Shown: one piece after another, positions 41,101 to 51,776 of the stretch | Layout of the letters: each line of letters opens with the position of its first letter | How positions within the stretch are numbered: the first letter of the stretch is position 1 | Source of the DNA: Tigriopus japonicus | Taxonomy: Eukaryota > Arthropoda > Copepoda > Harpacticoida > Harpacticidae | Length of the DNA stretch: 64,000 nt | Reading direction: 5' to 3' | Assembly (NCBI GenBank): GCA_010645155.1 | Contig: JAAGOF010000243.1 | Coordinates: 284,720 to 348,719, forward strand | Notes under the pieces: model-generated | Told to the model about the DNA's origin: nothing | Seen by the model: only the letters and a program-made list of their open reading frames with translations | Database searches by the model: none | Made by a program: the position numbers and the translations under genes

Positions 41101-44100
41101 AGAAGTTGGGTTAGTTAGAAATATCACCCTTCCACCTAATACCTTTTGCACCACCCTTCCAAACTGTAAATACCAATAGGCTCTTGTGGGCTTGGCAATC
41201 TTTTGTAGTGTTGTTCATAATGTATTGGTATTGTTTTTTTCAATGCTTCAAATGTAAAAAGACCTCTTTTCATCCCCTCACCAAGGCCTGATGGAGTTGG
41301 AACTGTCACTCAAGAAGAAAAAGAACAATTCACCCAAATTAAAGAGCGCCTTAGGGTTCTCTTGGAACACCAAATTACCAACTTCCGTTTCTGTTTCCCG
41401 TTTGGGCGGCCAGAGGGCGCTCTCAAGTCAACACTCTCTCTCCTTGAACGGGTAAGCTACGCTCTTTCATTAACCCAAGGAGGACTTGATTAACCCAACG
41501 ATACCAAATTTGTTAAATTTTACCTTCTTTAAAGGTTCTGATGAAAGATGTGGCCACACCTGTGCCGCAAAACGAGGTTCGTGGAGTAATCAAAAAGTGT
41601 CTAGAGAATGCGGCTTTGGTCAACTACGAGAGACTTTCGGAAGAGGCCCGAATAGAAGGTAAGTGTGTTACGTGGACCTTGAAAAATATACACTTGTCAT
41701 CAAATCCTTTGGTCCATTCATTTTCCAGCTGACTTAAAGAACAACCAAGGTAAGTCTTGAACTAATTAAGGAGAAGGAAACAAATGCAACCTTCATTTGT
41801 GAACTACAGAGGAGATGCTCGGTGAAGTAATTGTTCCACCTGGGAAGAAGCTAGAGAATCTCATTCGATTGTCAGAGCTGTGTGTGGATCTTTTACGCCA
41901 AAACGAGGAGTTCTATGCAGAGGTAAGTTTGAAGTTCAATGTGGGAGCCACAACTCGAGGCGATTTCTTTCCTTGATTGAATACCGAGACTTTTTTCTGA
42001 CTTACTATCTATCACTCTCCCTCGCCCTGAACCATAGTTGAACTCAAATCGCGAAACGAAATCCTACTTTCCGTTATGTCAATGTATTTATTTCATGACA
42101 CCTCCAATCACTAACAAGTTTTTGATTTTGTTTTGTTTCTCATCTGTTCATCCACTTTCATTGCCCTCACTGGTTCCTTGGATTTTGGGTCTTGCAGTTT
42201 TGTTCAGTTCGATCAATGTCCAATTTCATGTTTGCCACAATCAGGATGATTGTTAATGTACTGTACCAAAGATATTATCGTACGTACATACTATGTACTT
42301 ATGGATGAGCATTGACTTGCCGAATGAAGTCTAATTATTTCAGGTGTAGCCAAACTAGTTAGCGACAAACACTCTTAACAGCACTTAAGGTTTCCTGTAA
42401 TGAAGCCAATGATTTGTTTGATTTGTTCTGCGAAATCGGTCATGGTGAAAATTTTGGACCTTCGATTCTTTTTTGGGCTGCAAAAAGCCGAACCGTTAGT
42501 GATGGATCATTTCAACCAATGTGCACTCTACTATTTAATCAGTTTAGTTCAGAAACGACATACACACACAACCGGACAAGAAAACAACCCCTAAAACACA
42601 ATGTTTAATCGGTTTGCCACATTTTTAGTTTATCTAGGTTCCGAGATCTTTGCTTTAATTTTACACAAACTACAATTTATTTTGACATTTTTTCAAAGCA
42701 AACAGAATTTTAATGACCCTTAAATCTGGGAACAAAAATTTTGAAGAATGATAGACGCATAAAATCCATGTTGTAGTTTGACACTTAAAGAATGTTTTCC
42801 ATTGAGGGACATCGCTAAAAACTAACGACGTTAAATATCCAGTTAGGCAAAAACTTAAATTAACTACCCATTTTGAGCCGTTTCATTATTGGTATTGCTA
42901 AACCCTGACTCATAAAGAAACCTCTTTAAAAAAATAGCTGTAGTTTTCTCCCTTAACACATTAAGAATTCAAAATTTAACGAAATTTTCATATCATCTTC
43001 ATTACTACAAGGAAATCAATCATTTGCCCCTATTAATTGATTTAAGAAACAACAAGCGTCAACCTCAGCGGATATCTAGAAGAATTGGGAAACTCAAGGC
43101 TTTCGTTCCCATATGATTTAGGCTGCGAAGGTTTCTAACGCCATCTTTTTCTCTCTTTTTCTCTTTTCTCTTTCGCCCTTAATCGTCCTGTTCATATTGT
43201 GGTTGTCACTTGTTGGCTGACTTCTGCAGTTCCAAAATGTAAGTTCACTCACTTTGGCAAGTGTCCAAATCACTTTTTTATAACTCTATTTTCTCAATGC
43301 AAAAAAAAAATCAGCTTTGCCTCCAAGATCAGTTTAAATTGTCTCATTCTTCTTGTCGGTTCAACTTGAACCCGAAATCTGTAAAGTTTTGCCAAGAATT
43401 TGTAGGACTGAATTGCAATGCTCTATGAATATTGCAGATTGCCTTTCTTTGCCAAGAATCTGACTTTTTCATCGGTGTGACCTATTTGTGATGATTTCTC
43501 TTTTTCTATCTGCCTCTTTTTCTCTTCTCCTTTCTCCTTGCCTCTGAAACCAAAATACTTGCATCCCGTATCGTTGTTTCAACTTCTGCTACTACTACAT
43601 CAATATAATCCAAAACATCTTCACAAAACTACGTCCAACGACTACATTCTCTACTCCTACAAAATTTGAATGGAATTTTGCACTTGAATGTTGCTTATGT
43701 TGGTTGGACTGACTCTTAAATAATGCAGGCGGTAAGTGTTGGTGGAAAATGCACTCGCATCGTCCGTCTCTACATTTCAATAGAACGAAACAAACTCTAC
43801 CTCGCAAAAATGGCGCTAGGGGGCGAGGAACCATCATGTTCAAAGTTGTTCCTCATCTAAGTCATCTTCAATAAAGAAGCTCATGGGAAAGAAGCGTCGA
43901 CACAGTCAAGTTGTTTGGCTTTTTTTGAAGCTTCAAATGTTTGCCATTGTTGTCGCCACCATCAATCAGGAAGTTCAAGTTATAACAAAAGTCAATTTTG
44001 TATTCAATTTACATAGATCATGCCACTAAAGATTGATCCAGTCATAGGATCATAAAATAAGATGGATTCAAGCCCTTCCATGGAGATATTTCCGTCAAAG

Positions 44101-47100
44101 GCTCCCATTTGCTGTATTTTTTTTCTCTTGCACTTCCCGGTTGGTTTGGCATTTTTAAAGCTTCATGATAAAGCCACCGTCGCTAGTGTTCTGACGACGC
44201 TTCTTTCACATGAGCTTCTGTAATCTTCACTAGCGCCAATTTCGATGAGGCAGGGTTGTTTTACTCAGTGCACCATAATTTGACGTATTTAGATTCGCAC
44301 TATAAAGGTTTCATTTTGTGAAAACTGATCGCGTTGGCACGATAGATGCACGCTCATGTTTGGAATCACTTTGAACCGTTAAGGTTATTTCCAAACACCT
44401 CCAATTGAATTTCATTTGTGACGAAGAAAATTGTAGACCCTCTTTGCATTCTGGAATTAGCAGCCTAGGTTGGGACTTTTTTGTGCAGAAAGAGACTTGC
44501 ATCTTCATAGCCCCTATTGCGCAATAAGTAACTTCAAATTTACGCAACCTCGTGATCGTTCATGAAAAATCTTTTTCGAACCCGATGGCTTGTTTGACTT
44601 TCCCACAGCGTTCCATACATCATTCTGATTGCTCAAATGGTGGATCAAAATTCAGACTAGTCCAATTTCCAATAATTCCGTGTCATTATGAATGATTCAT
44701 GGTACGGCTTCTCAATTCGTCGCATGTAAAGTTTCCAGCTCATCTCATTCTGTCCTTTGCTTACGTAGGAAGGCTCTCAAAGGCTTATTTTCTTGGCTCT
44801 AACCAATCTGATCCCCATTTTCAGGCCTTTGCGTGGTTTTCTGACCTCCTGGTCGAACATTCCGAAATATTTTGGTCCCTTTTCGGCGTGGATATGGACA
44901 CTGTCCTTGCTGAACAACCTCCAGACACGTAATTTCATAGTAGAGAGTTATCTCAAGTACTAACACAATAGCAAAAACATTTTTCCATGTCTTATAGGTG
45001 GGACTCGTTTCCTCTCTTCCAAATCTTGAATGATTACCTCAGAATGGACGGTAAAAGAACCATCGGTTATGGTTTGAACTTGACTTGACATTTTGAATTG
45101 CTCCTTCAGATAACTTAAAGAACGGCAAGTTCCACCAACACCTCCGTGATACCTTTGCTCCTCAAGTGATTCGTTATGTGGACCTCATGGAATCCTCCAT
45201 AGGTCAAAGCATTCACAAAGGATTTGAAAAGGAGCGCTGGGAAATTAAGGGGTAAGTTGTTCCAAACAAGTTCCACTCTAGGGTACAAGTCCATGGAACC
45301 CAAACCCCTAACACACCCCTGAAATCATTCGCCATTCCAGAAGAGTTCCTCAGCCCTGTAAAGGGAAACCAAGGTATCCACCACAATGGAGCAATGGCTA
45401 ACTACACCTCCAATAAACACATTTCTTCTTTAGTTAGGCTACATCAAGTTACTTGGAGATCCAAAGACCAAAATCTCATTGCATTAACTCATTAGTCGTT
45501 TTTTAATCTGTCGTAGAGATTTTTCATAGGGCTCTTTGACCCCATATTTCGAGTCTTTAAAACTAATCGCAATGGCTTGTTACCCATACTAATCAATGTG
45601 CATGATCTCGTTTCAGCAACGGCTGTGCAACCTCTGAGGAGCTTTTCTGGAAATTAGATGCCCTCCAATCTTTCATCAGAGATCTCCATTGGCCTGATCC
45701 TGAATTTGGCCAACATCTCAATCATAGATTGAAGAAAATGGCTTGCCATATGATCGACTCCTGCATTAAAAGGTATGAATGCCCTCCACAATCTAACAAC
45801 AGCCAAGAGTGCTCCCAACACCACAATTGGGATTTTCATTTCATAGGACGGACTCGGCTTTCCAAAACCATCTGAAGAAAGGAATCTTGTTGAACCCCAC
45901 CGAATACATTCTGACCACCGAGATTTGTGCCATGGTTAATGTTGTCCTGGACGCCAAAAACCAATCGTTCAAGCTCTGCTCCGTTGATGGAGTGGACATG
46001 GTAAGTTTGAACGTCATGGATCATCGGCAAACTAGTAACTGATGTGGCTCATCGCGTCCTTGGCTTCTTCAGCGCCTTGGCCTGAATGGCGGACAGATGC
46101 CATTAATTAGCATTTGGGAAATTTGACTTCTCATTGATTCACTTTCAGGACAAGCAGAAGGAGGAAGGGAAAAAGAAAAAGGTTACTAATCATCTCAACT
46201 TCAACGCTAGTGAAGTAGTAGTACTGTTTGGTTTGTCTGTCGCGATTCATTGGTGGATCGACAGCAGTCGATCGATCGTTGCTCTCTCTCTCTCTCTTTC
46301 TCGTCCCCTTTTTTGAATGGATTTCAATCATTCGTGGAAGTTGTTTGCTCATCTTGTAGTTACAGTTGTAGTTCATAGTGGATCACCTGGATTCAAAGTA
46401 GTTTTAGCAAAACTCTACCAGCAGATGATTCGAGCAGACCTCGATCCCTGTATAATTATTGATCTAGCAAGAAATGTCGGGTAAACTGACTTTGTTTGTG
46501 AAGAATCTAGTGCACAATACTTATAGAAAGGTTGTGTGGTCTGCGTCAAGAAGTATCTTTTATCTTATAGTGATGGACTGAAAAAGCTTTAGCGACTAAT
46601 AGTGAAAAATCATTGCTTTTTGGCTTGTGCATTTCAAAAATATGGTAATGATAGCCACTAAGAGCTTGGAAACATTCCCATTTTCCAATGTTCTAAATAA
46701 GAACACTACCTTACTTTTCCATAATTAAAACTTTTACAAAAAAATGGGTCCATCATTACTTTCGAGGAATCAAGAATCCTCCATTTCCATTTGGTTTTAA
46801 AGTGTTTTATTCATGTTCACCCATACCACTAAAAAGCCATTAATACCCTTAAACCATTCATAACGGCAAGACGCAAAGACTTTCCTAAAGTTGTCCACAC
46901 AATCTTTTTTTTTAAAGTTTCTACTTATTGTAAAGACTTCCCGGTGACCAAGTCCTCTGTTAAACTTTGCCATCCTTTCCAAACGCCATTCAGACCCTAT
47001 TGTTTGTAAAATATTCCAGCACAAGTACCATGCGGAGGTGGACGATCTCATCGAAAGCACCTTGAACCACATGAGAAGTGGCTTGGTGGGCAAACTCATC

Positions 47101-49499
47101 TCAGTTCTGGAGAGCGTTCTCAACAAACTCGGTCGCTACGACGAGGGTAGCGTGATTGGTTCGATTCTTTCCATTGCCGTAAGGAGACTGACTGAATCCG
47201 AAATTCAGATTCCGGAAGACCCTCTATACTGCTTACTGATTTGCGACTTCCATTTAGAACAAACACAATGTGACTGGAAACGGGTCAGGTCTAGGGAAGC
47301 AATACATGAACTTTGTCCGGGCCAACATGGATCAAATTGCCAAAAAGATCACGGATGACCTCTGGGTTTTGAGTGTCATGGAGGTGCGCTTCACTTCCAG
47401 CGAGATCTTGAATCGTGTGGTTTATTTATCACTGTCTGATGTTTTCCATTTGCAGAGATGGTATTCCGAACAAGTCCAATTGCTGTGTACCTGGCTCACG
47501 GATCGTCTAGACCGCTCTCTTCACCCTTATCAGTGCACTTGTCTTGCTCACATCGTCAAGGTAAGGATGCATTATTCAAGTAGATCGACTACTCGATTTG
47601 TTTTCTCCCCCTTTTCCTTCATCTCCACGTGCTTCACATACACAAGTGATGTCTGGAAGTGCTAATGAATCCAAATGAAATCATCTTTAACGAGAGTTAA
47701 TCCACAGCTGTTAATGTTAATTGACCCATTTGGTTCGTCCTTGGTTTGATCCTGAGTTCCCGATTATGTTTATTTTGTTTTGTAGCGGTTGCGAATCGAG
47801 ACTGAAAGACACGGAGTTGATTCGACCAAACTTCGCACCCCATTATATCGTTCTGCTGTGGAACGAATATCAACTGAATATCAACAACAAGCTAAGAAGG
47901 GCAATATTGATTGTCCCAGTTCCATGAATATGTGATGATTCCAATAAGAGGTAGTGGGTTGATACACTTGAATGCCGTGAAAGAAGTCAAGGATCGGCTT
48001 TGAAAAATTGGAATTAAGAAAAATTTGAAACGCCGAACGATGAGGAATTTGAATGCCAGAAGAGGCTCAAGTCTTCAATCAATGTTGAATTCAATTTAGT
48101 TTTCAATCACTCAACACACTTTGAGAGAGTGAAAGCAAAATCTCTCGAGAAAATTGCACTATGTTGGAGGATTTTTATATCCCAAGTTTTCTTTTATTTT
48201 CTTTGTTGACCATTTTTCCCATGGTTCCAATCTTTGAAAAGAGGTTCTTGGCGGCGGTGGCAGTGACATAACAAGACTAACTCAGAGTGATTGAATTGAG
48301 AGGGGCCTTAGACTAACCACACTCAGTTTTCACATCATTGATAAAAGGTTTGTGAAGCGGAGACATTAATCTCATCACTGACAAATGGTCTTTCAGAAAC
48401 TGTACCCGGAATTTGAGCTGATTGGCATCGCTGAGCAGAAGCTCAATTCCCAACATTGGCAAAGTGTGGAACAACGAATGACCACTGAAGAGGCTGCTTG
48501 TGCTCTGACCGGAGCTGAGGCCGACGACAATGAGTAAGTGATGTCTTCTTTTACATAATGAATAGGTCTTCATGCCGATATCTCCTCCATTGGGCCATCT
48601 TCAAGATTAGATTTTGTAACTTGCCTTCTTTTGATCGATTTAGCGACAACACCATCCATGAAGAGGGGTAAGGAAATCCAAACAAGCACTAAGGTCATGT
48701 TGCAAACCAAAGCCGACAACATGACATTAGCGGTGGCTTCAGGGCTTATTGATAACGAAGATCATCAGACTTCAGACACAGAACTCCTGAGTCTGAGGAC
48801 CTGGCTGCTTGACTTCTTGGCTGGATAGATAACCAGCACTTTCTTGTCTTTTCATACTGTACTTCTTTATCCGTTCTGGTGATGGTAGACACGGACGTTT
48901 TGATTTTAATAAGTACCGTGACTCTTTCCCCGGAAGTGGTAGATCATAGAGTTGTGCTAGAACTTGTAATATTCCGGGACAGCGGTAATCAGTAAAATGC
49001 CATTTGGTGCTCGGAAGTAACAATAAAATTCGTTCCTGTTTCGTGCAGGGTGCTATCTATACTGTTCTAATGCTTAGGTGCGTATGTACGTATGTACCGA
49101 CGTACTAGTAGATTGATTTAGAGCGACGCAGTCAAATCGTTTCTCGTGGTCAATCAATCACCTTGAGACAAACACGGTAAACCAAATGAGTTAGCTTTGA
49201 AAGTAAAGTACTATTGTATCAGAAGCGAATCACACAAGACTGGTTGGCGTCAAGTTTTATAACATGAAACCAAGCTTGTTTTCCCCCATCATCTATTTTG
49301 AACTCGTTTCAGGGAAACGTGGGAGGAAGACGATGTTGCCCCCAGCAATGGAAAGGGTCCTAATCCTATGGACGCTGCCAATGCCATGAAGGATGCCTTG
49401 GCCACTGGAGGTGTGGATAAAGCGGCTACCAAACTTATTGGCGGAGTGACAAAAGGCTTTGGAGGATTGGCCGGCAAGGCCTTGGGCAGTTTCTTCTAG
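28513..49499 (+). CDS. Cadps: CAPS / CADPS, calcium-dependent activator protein for secretion
   Basis: Thirty core exons: 28513-28670, 29825-29963, 30208-30375, 30508-30659, 30734-30837, 30905-31050, 31485-31565, 31945-32111, 34501-34594, 34670-34936, 35127-35233, 35364-35539, 38868-39053, 39127-39266, 39341-39528, 41286-41451, 41535-41658, 41729-41749, 41810-41922, 44825-44928, 44998-45050, 45110-45251, 45617-45772, 45847-46000, 47020-47178, 47258-47383, 47456-47560, 48397-48533, 48644-48667, 49313-49499. They total 4044 nt (1347 residues), matching the usual CAPS length of about 1350. Order: acidic N-terminus beginning [12 protein letters not shown], a conserved helical region, C2 (about 395-525), PH (about 530-645), MUN domain, short tail. 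CAPS binds PIP2 and SNAREs and primes dense-core vesicles in neurons and endocrine cells. All junction phases agree. Confidence 0.93.
29078..29105. repeat. (GATT)n microsatellite
   Basis: Six tandem GATT units in CAPS intron 1. Confidence 0.85.
32341..32537. mobile_element. 197-bp MITE with TAGTGATGGATCGAA ends
   Basis: Perfect 15-bp terminal inverted repeats TAGTGATGGATCGAA (32341-32355) and TTCGATCCATCACTA (32523-32537). The match continues loosely inward (GTAACCG/CGGTTAC). No 8-bp duplication is visible; the outer TA may itself be the duplicated target. In the CAPS intron between exons 8 and 9. Confidence 0.8.
34501..35233 (+). CDS. Cadps: CAPS C2 domain (exons 9-11)
   Basis: Exon 9 ends the linker with [13 protein letters not shown]. 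Exon 10 (34670-34936) holds most of the C2 beta-sandwich: [33 protein letters not shown] and [12 protein letters not shown]. Exon 11 ends in [18 protein letters not shown]. The calcium ligands of classical C2 domains are not evident, as is usual for CAPS. Confidence 0.9.
35364..39053 (+). CDS. Cadps: CAPS PH domain (exons 12-13)
   Basis: Exon 12 (35364-35539) encodes [20 protein letters not shown], the lysine-rich first strands that bind PIP2, and exon 13 (38868-39053) encodes [20 protein letters not shown] and the C-terminal helix [15 protein letters not shown]. The 3.3-kb intron that splits the PH domain contains two possible in-frame microexons and a large palindrome. An alternative donor at about 39021 lies in the same phase inside exon 13. 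Confidence 0.9.
35632..35660. repeat. (CAT)n microsatellite
   Basis: About nine CAT/ATC triplets in the CAPS intron just after exon 12. The histidine-rich open frame across it is an artefact. Confidence 0.85.
36408..36425 (+). CDS. Candidate 18-nt microexon of CAPS
   Basis: TTCTTGTTTTCAG precedes 36408 and GTAAGT follows 36425, both near-ideal splice signals. The length is a multiple of three, the phase is 1 in and 1 out like the junction it would sit in, and it has no stop. It would add six mostly hydrophobic residues between exons 12 and 13, in the PH domain. Not proven without transcripts. Confidence 0.4.
   Translation, partial: PCSSI
36807..36833 (+). CDS. Candidate 27-nt microexon of CAPS
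   Basis: CTCTCTATCCAG precedes and GTAAAG follows. It is phase 1 in and 1 out, 27 nt, no stop, and would insert the basic segment DSKGKPKKH into the PH domain. A lysine-rich insert there could alter lipid binding. The evidence is splice-signal quality and frame only. Confidence 0.35.
37441..37905. repeat. About 465-bp palindrome in the CAPS PH intron
   Basis: The left half around 37441-37545 (containing GGCTAGCAATGAGAAT and CGTTCTTCTGCAAATGAGAC) is the reverse complement of 37812-37905 with scattered mismatches. The symmetry continues through AAAAGTTATGC to a central hairpin at 37641-37705, whose 25-bp arms differ at two positions. The centre lies near 37673. It has no coding frame and is probably a fold-back transposon. 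Confidence 0.78.
39127..41922 (+). CDS. Cadps: CAPS exons 14-19, linker and start of the MUN region
   Basis: Exon 14 reads [18 protein letters not shown], exon 15 [21 protein letters not shown] and exon 16 [20 protein letters not shown], all diagnostic for CAPS. Exon 17 has [19 protein letters not shown]. Exon 18 (41729-41749) is only 21 nt, phase 1 on both sides, so it can be skipped without breaking the frame. Exon 19 encodes [20 protein letters not shown]. Confidence 0.9.
43230..43238 (+). CDS. Candidate 9-nt microexon of CAPS
   Basis: CTTCTGCAG, then nine bases encoding FQN, then GTAAGT, lying in the 2.9-kb intron between exons 19 and 20. Both neighbouring junctions are phase 0, so the frame is kept. 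The insertion point follows EEFYAE, where vertebrate CAPS is also variable in length. Nine bases are weak evidence on their own. Confidence 0.4.
44825..47560 (+). CDS. Cadps: CAPS MUN domain (exons 20-27)
   Basis: [20 protein letters not shown] (exon 20), [14 protein letters not shown] (21), [20 protein letters not shown] (22), [20 protein letters not shown] (23), [20 protein letters not shown] (24), [16 protein letters not shown] (25), [10 protein letters not shown] (26) and [14 protein letters not shown] (27) follow the order of the CAPS/Munc13 MUN domain, the SNARE-interacting rod. The long proline-rich insert of vertebrate CAPS1 between exons 22 and 23 is absent. Confidence 0.92.
46149..46181 (+). 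CDS. Candidate 33-nt lysine-rich cassette exon of CAPS
   Basis: CTTTCAG precedes and GTTACT (a weak donor) follows. It has 33 nt in phase 0, between exons 24 and 25, both also phase 0. It would insert [11 protein letters not shown] in the MUN domain. The composition is simple, so it could also be a chance open stretch. Confidence 0.4.
46278..46303. repeat. (CT)n microsatellite
   Basis: A short CT run in the CAPS intron between exons 24 and 25. Confidence 0.8.
46568..46758. mobile_element. Possible diverged copy of the TAGTGATGG MITE
   Basis: TAGTGATGGAC at 46568 and GTCCATCATTA ending at 46758 form a 10-of-11 inverted repeat similar to the ends of the 197-bp MITE at 32341, and the length (191 bp) is similar. 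The interiors are not alike, so this is a weak call. Confidence 0.4.
47786..47935 (+). CDS. Alternative last coding exon of CAPS
   Basis: TTTGTTTTGTAG precedes 47786 and the frame (phase 0, compatible with exon 27) reads [20 protein letters not shown]... for 49 codons to a TGA at 47933-47935. It aligns without gaps to the start of exon 28 ([20 protein letters not shown]...), sharing about nine or ten of 33 positions, so it looks like a tandem duplicate of that exon. It has no downstream donor, so use of it would end the protein at about 1281 residues and drop the conserved tail. Confidence 0.6.
   Translation, partial: RLRIETERHGVDSTKLRTPLYRSAVERISTEYQQQAKKGNIDCPSSMNM
48397..49499 (+). CDS. 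Cadps: CAPS C-terminal tail (exons 28-30)
   Basis: Exon 28 continues the conserved helix after the MUN domain and turns acidic. Exon 29 (48644-48667) is 24 nt, phase 2 on both sides, so skippable in frame. Exon 30 encodes an acidic stretch, then an alanine/glycine-rich amphipathic end [19 protein letters not shown] and a TAG at 49497-49499. The C-terminus is the part of CAPS linked to dense-core vesicle binding. Confidence 0.85.
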
Positions 49500-50218
49500 A
49501 CAGTCTGATCTGACCACTTGTTATAGAATGGACACATACTACTTACACTTGTATCGCCTCTACTCTTACTTCCTCATATTGCAGTTTTATTGTTTCAAAA
49601 CATAAATTTACCAGAAGAAGAAAAGAAGAACAACCTATTGCTGTGAAAGTTGATCCGGTTAAATTGTTGTGCGGGACACCACTTTGTTCAATCATTTTTA
49701 CGCCATGCCCTTTCTTCTAGAGAGAGGTTGCGTGGGTGAAAGTCAATTTATTCCCGACTAAAAGCGTAGTCTATCTAGTGGATCCCCGTTCTTTGATCGT
49801 CACCCACCTCCAGCCTTGTTATAAATCTGTGAAAAGCATCGCATATCATGTCATGCCAATCAACCTAATGACATTAACGCCCTACTACATTAAAGTACAA
49901 GCAACGTGTTGCTTCCTTTCCTTTGTCTCAATTTAGATTTTCGTTATTAGCTCATTCTTTTAGGACTGTTCCGTTTATGATCCTTCACAGGAATTCACAG
50001 AAGACCAAGCTCGTAAATCACTTATCCTTATTCATGTTTTTTCCATCCTTATGATCCCTAGTTTGTACATAGACAACCAGAAACCTTTGCCATTATGTCA
50101 TCAATTCATTTTCAATCTCAGATCTATATAATTGTTTTCGAAAAGGGATTTTATATTTACCCTCAGCTTTGCTCCTCTATCAAATTATGATTTCTCTTGA
50201 AAATTTGCTTAATACGCA

Positions 50219-50224
50219 AATAAA
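50219..50224 (+). terminator. Possible CAPS poly(A) signal
   Basis: AATAAA at 50219-50224 is the first canonical signal after the CAPS stop; another lies at 50386-50391. This would give a 3' untranslated region of 0.7-0.9 kb. Choosing between them needs transcript ends. Confidence 0.35.
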
Positions 50225-50870
50225 TCCACTGCTGTCCACCTGGAACTCGTATTGGTAGTTACTATATTCTAAACCGATTCAAACAAACTTTGAAAATACA
50301 TCTCATTCAATTCCATGTCCGCATACCTCTTTCTCGATTTTTGACAGAAACCGTCTCGGAATTTGGTATGATCGCCACATGGACAAATAAACGAAGCCAT
50401 CTCGAGCATTGGCATACGACTCAAATTCTGGAATGTTTCTCATGAGAAATCCTGTGACTTCCTAATCCAAGGGAATTTGCTCCCAAGGTCATATGAATGC
50501 GATATTCACGAGTTGACTTCTCGCTACTGCAAGTTTTTGGATGAAAACTTTTTTTAATCATGTTTAAGTTGTTGTTTCGTTCGTTTGGAGGGGGGTAATT
50601 TTCCGTCTTGGAACTAATTTGTCCCCCCGATTGAAACGAACCATGAAGCAAATGATTATTTGGCTTGGGCGGTAGGATGGTGCCAGGATTCGAAGAACGC
50701 CTTTCAATGACAAATTATGGATAGAAGTGGCTGCTGGCAACCTGCTTGCATCTTCTTCCCTCGCTCAGTTGTTGAATGTTGATGCATCGTGATGACTCGA
50801 ACATGACAAAAGAAGGATTTCCGCATGCATTCAAAGGGTTGATGCGATGCGTTGCCTCGTCCTGCATATT

Positions 50871-50962
50871 ACAGGGCAGTATCATCAATGCTTGTGAACG
50901 TACGTAAATTCGAAGTATGTACAATACACTGACAGGGCAATCTCATCAATGCTTGTGAACGT
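50871..50962. repeat. Direct repeat of a 30-bp segment, 61-bp period
   Basis: ACAGGGCANTNTCATCAATG and the following CTTGTGAACGTA occur at 50871-50902 and again at 50932-50963. It lies just upstream of the GC-rich putative first exon, so it could be a duplicated promoter-proximal motif. Confidence 0.75.
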
Positions 50963-51540
50963 AAGCGTTAAATTCCCCGGGCTCGTCTCCGTGGATCCGT
51001 GTGTTCTTTGGAGGTTCGAGGCGTTCTCCAACGGCGCGTGCTCGAGCGAGAACCGGTCAAAGACACCCCGGAAAAAAGGAGTCTGTGGCAACAGCTGATC
51101 ATCACGAACGAACGATGAGTCTGGAGAAGCAGCGGGCGGCTACTAAGTGTACGAACGAGAAGGAAAGAAGAAGAAGAAATAAGAAGGAGGAGGAGGATCC
51201 TGATTTTTGGCCATCTTCTTTGCTGCTTCTTCCAGTTCTTCACCTTCCGTGCTCTGGGTGTGATTGCTATTTGTTTGGGAGCCTTGCGTCAGTCGAGATC
51301 GGATGGTGAACGCGGAAGCTGTTTTTCGGATCCCGTGACTTGATCTCCGAACAAGTTCGTGCTTCTCAAGGGTTTCCTGTGTCTTAGAAAGAGAATAGCT
51401 TAGCGACCAGTGCCAAAGGTGCCAAAGGGGAAGGAGTTTGGTGAACGGAAACATTTCTCGTTGTTATTATTGTGCTTAGCTAACGAGAATCCCGTTTTGT
51501 GTGAGCTGGAAAGACCAATCGTGATCCACATGTGAAAACA
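50960..51540 (+). promoter_or_regulatory. Possible promoter and untranslated first exon of a gene beyond the window
   Basis: The stretch is GC-richer than the flanks and ends in a strong donor, AACAAG/GTAAGA, at 51540/51541. It includes an ATG at 51115 with a 64-codon frame (MSLEKQRAATK...) that has no recognisable domain and ends at 51309, so it is more likely an upstream open frame. The layout resembles the leader inferred for CAPS. Direction and identity of the downstream gene are unknown. Confidence 0.3.
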
Positions 51541-51725
51541 AGGTAAGAAGAATATGTTCCAATTTCCGATTTCCAATTTCCAATTTCCCCAGGACGTTAC
51601 TCCGATTAACTAGGTCAGTGGTAAGAGCCATGATACACGGTCTTGGTGGTCGTTCCACGACATTTTAAAGGCCAAAACACGAACAACTTTTTATCCCCTG
51701 GTTGGTCTGGGTGTTTCATGGAATG

Positions 51726-51776
51726 NNNNNNNNNNNNNNNNNNNNNNNNNNNNNNNNNNNNNNNNNNNNNNNNNNN
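51726..51776. other. Assembly gap (51 N)
   Basis: A run of unknown bases. Open frames on either strand that cross it are meaningless. Confidence 0.95.

Noticed and set aside
43729..43731. A three-base exon (GCG) between TAATGCAG and GTAAGT in the CAPS intron
   Set aside because: Both splice signals are good and the frame would be kept, but a 3-nt exon is below what can be argued from sequence alone; the adjacency may be chance.
48631..48828. 65-codon frame overlapping CAPS exon 29
   Set aside because: It is not in the frame delivered by exon 28 (phase 2) and has no domain; the 24-nt exon 29 explains the conserved-looking part.
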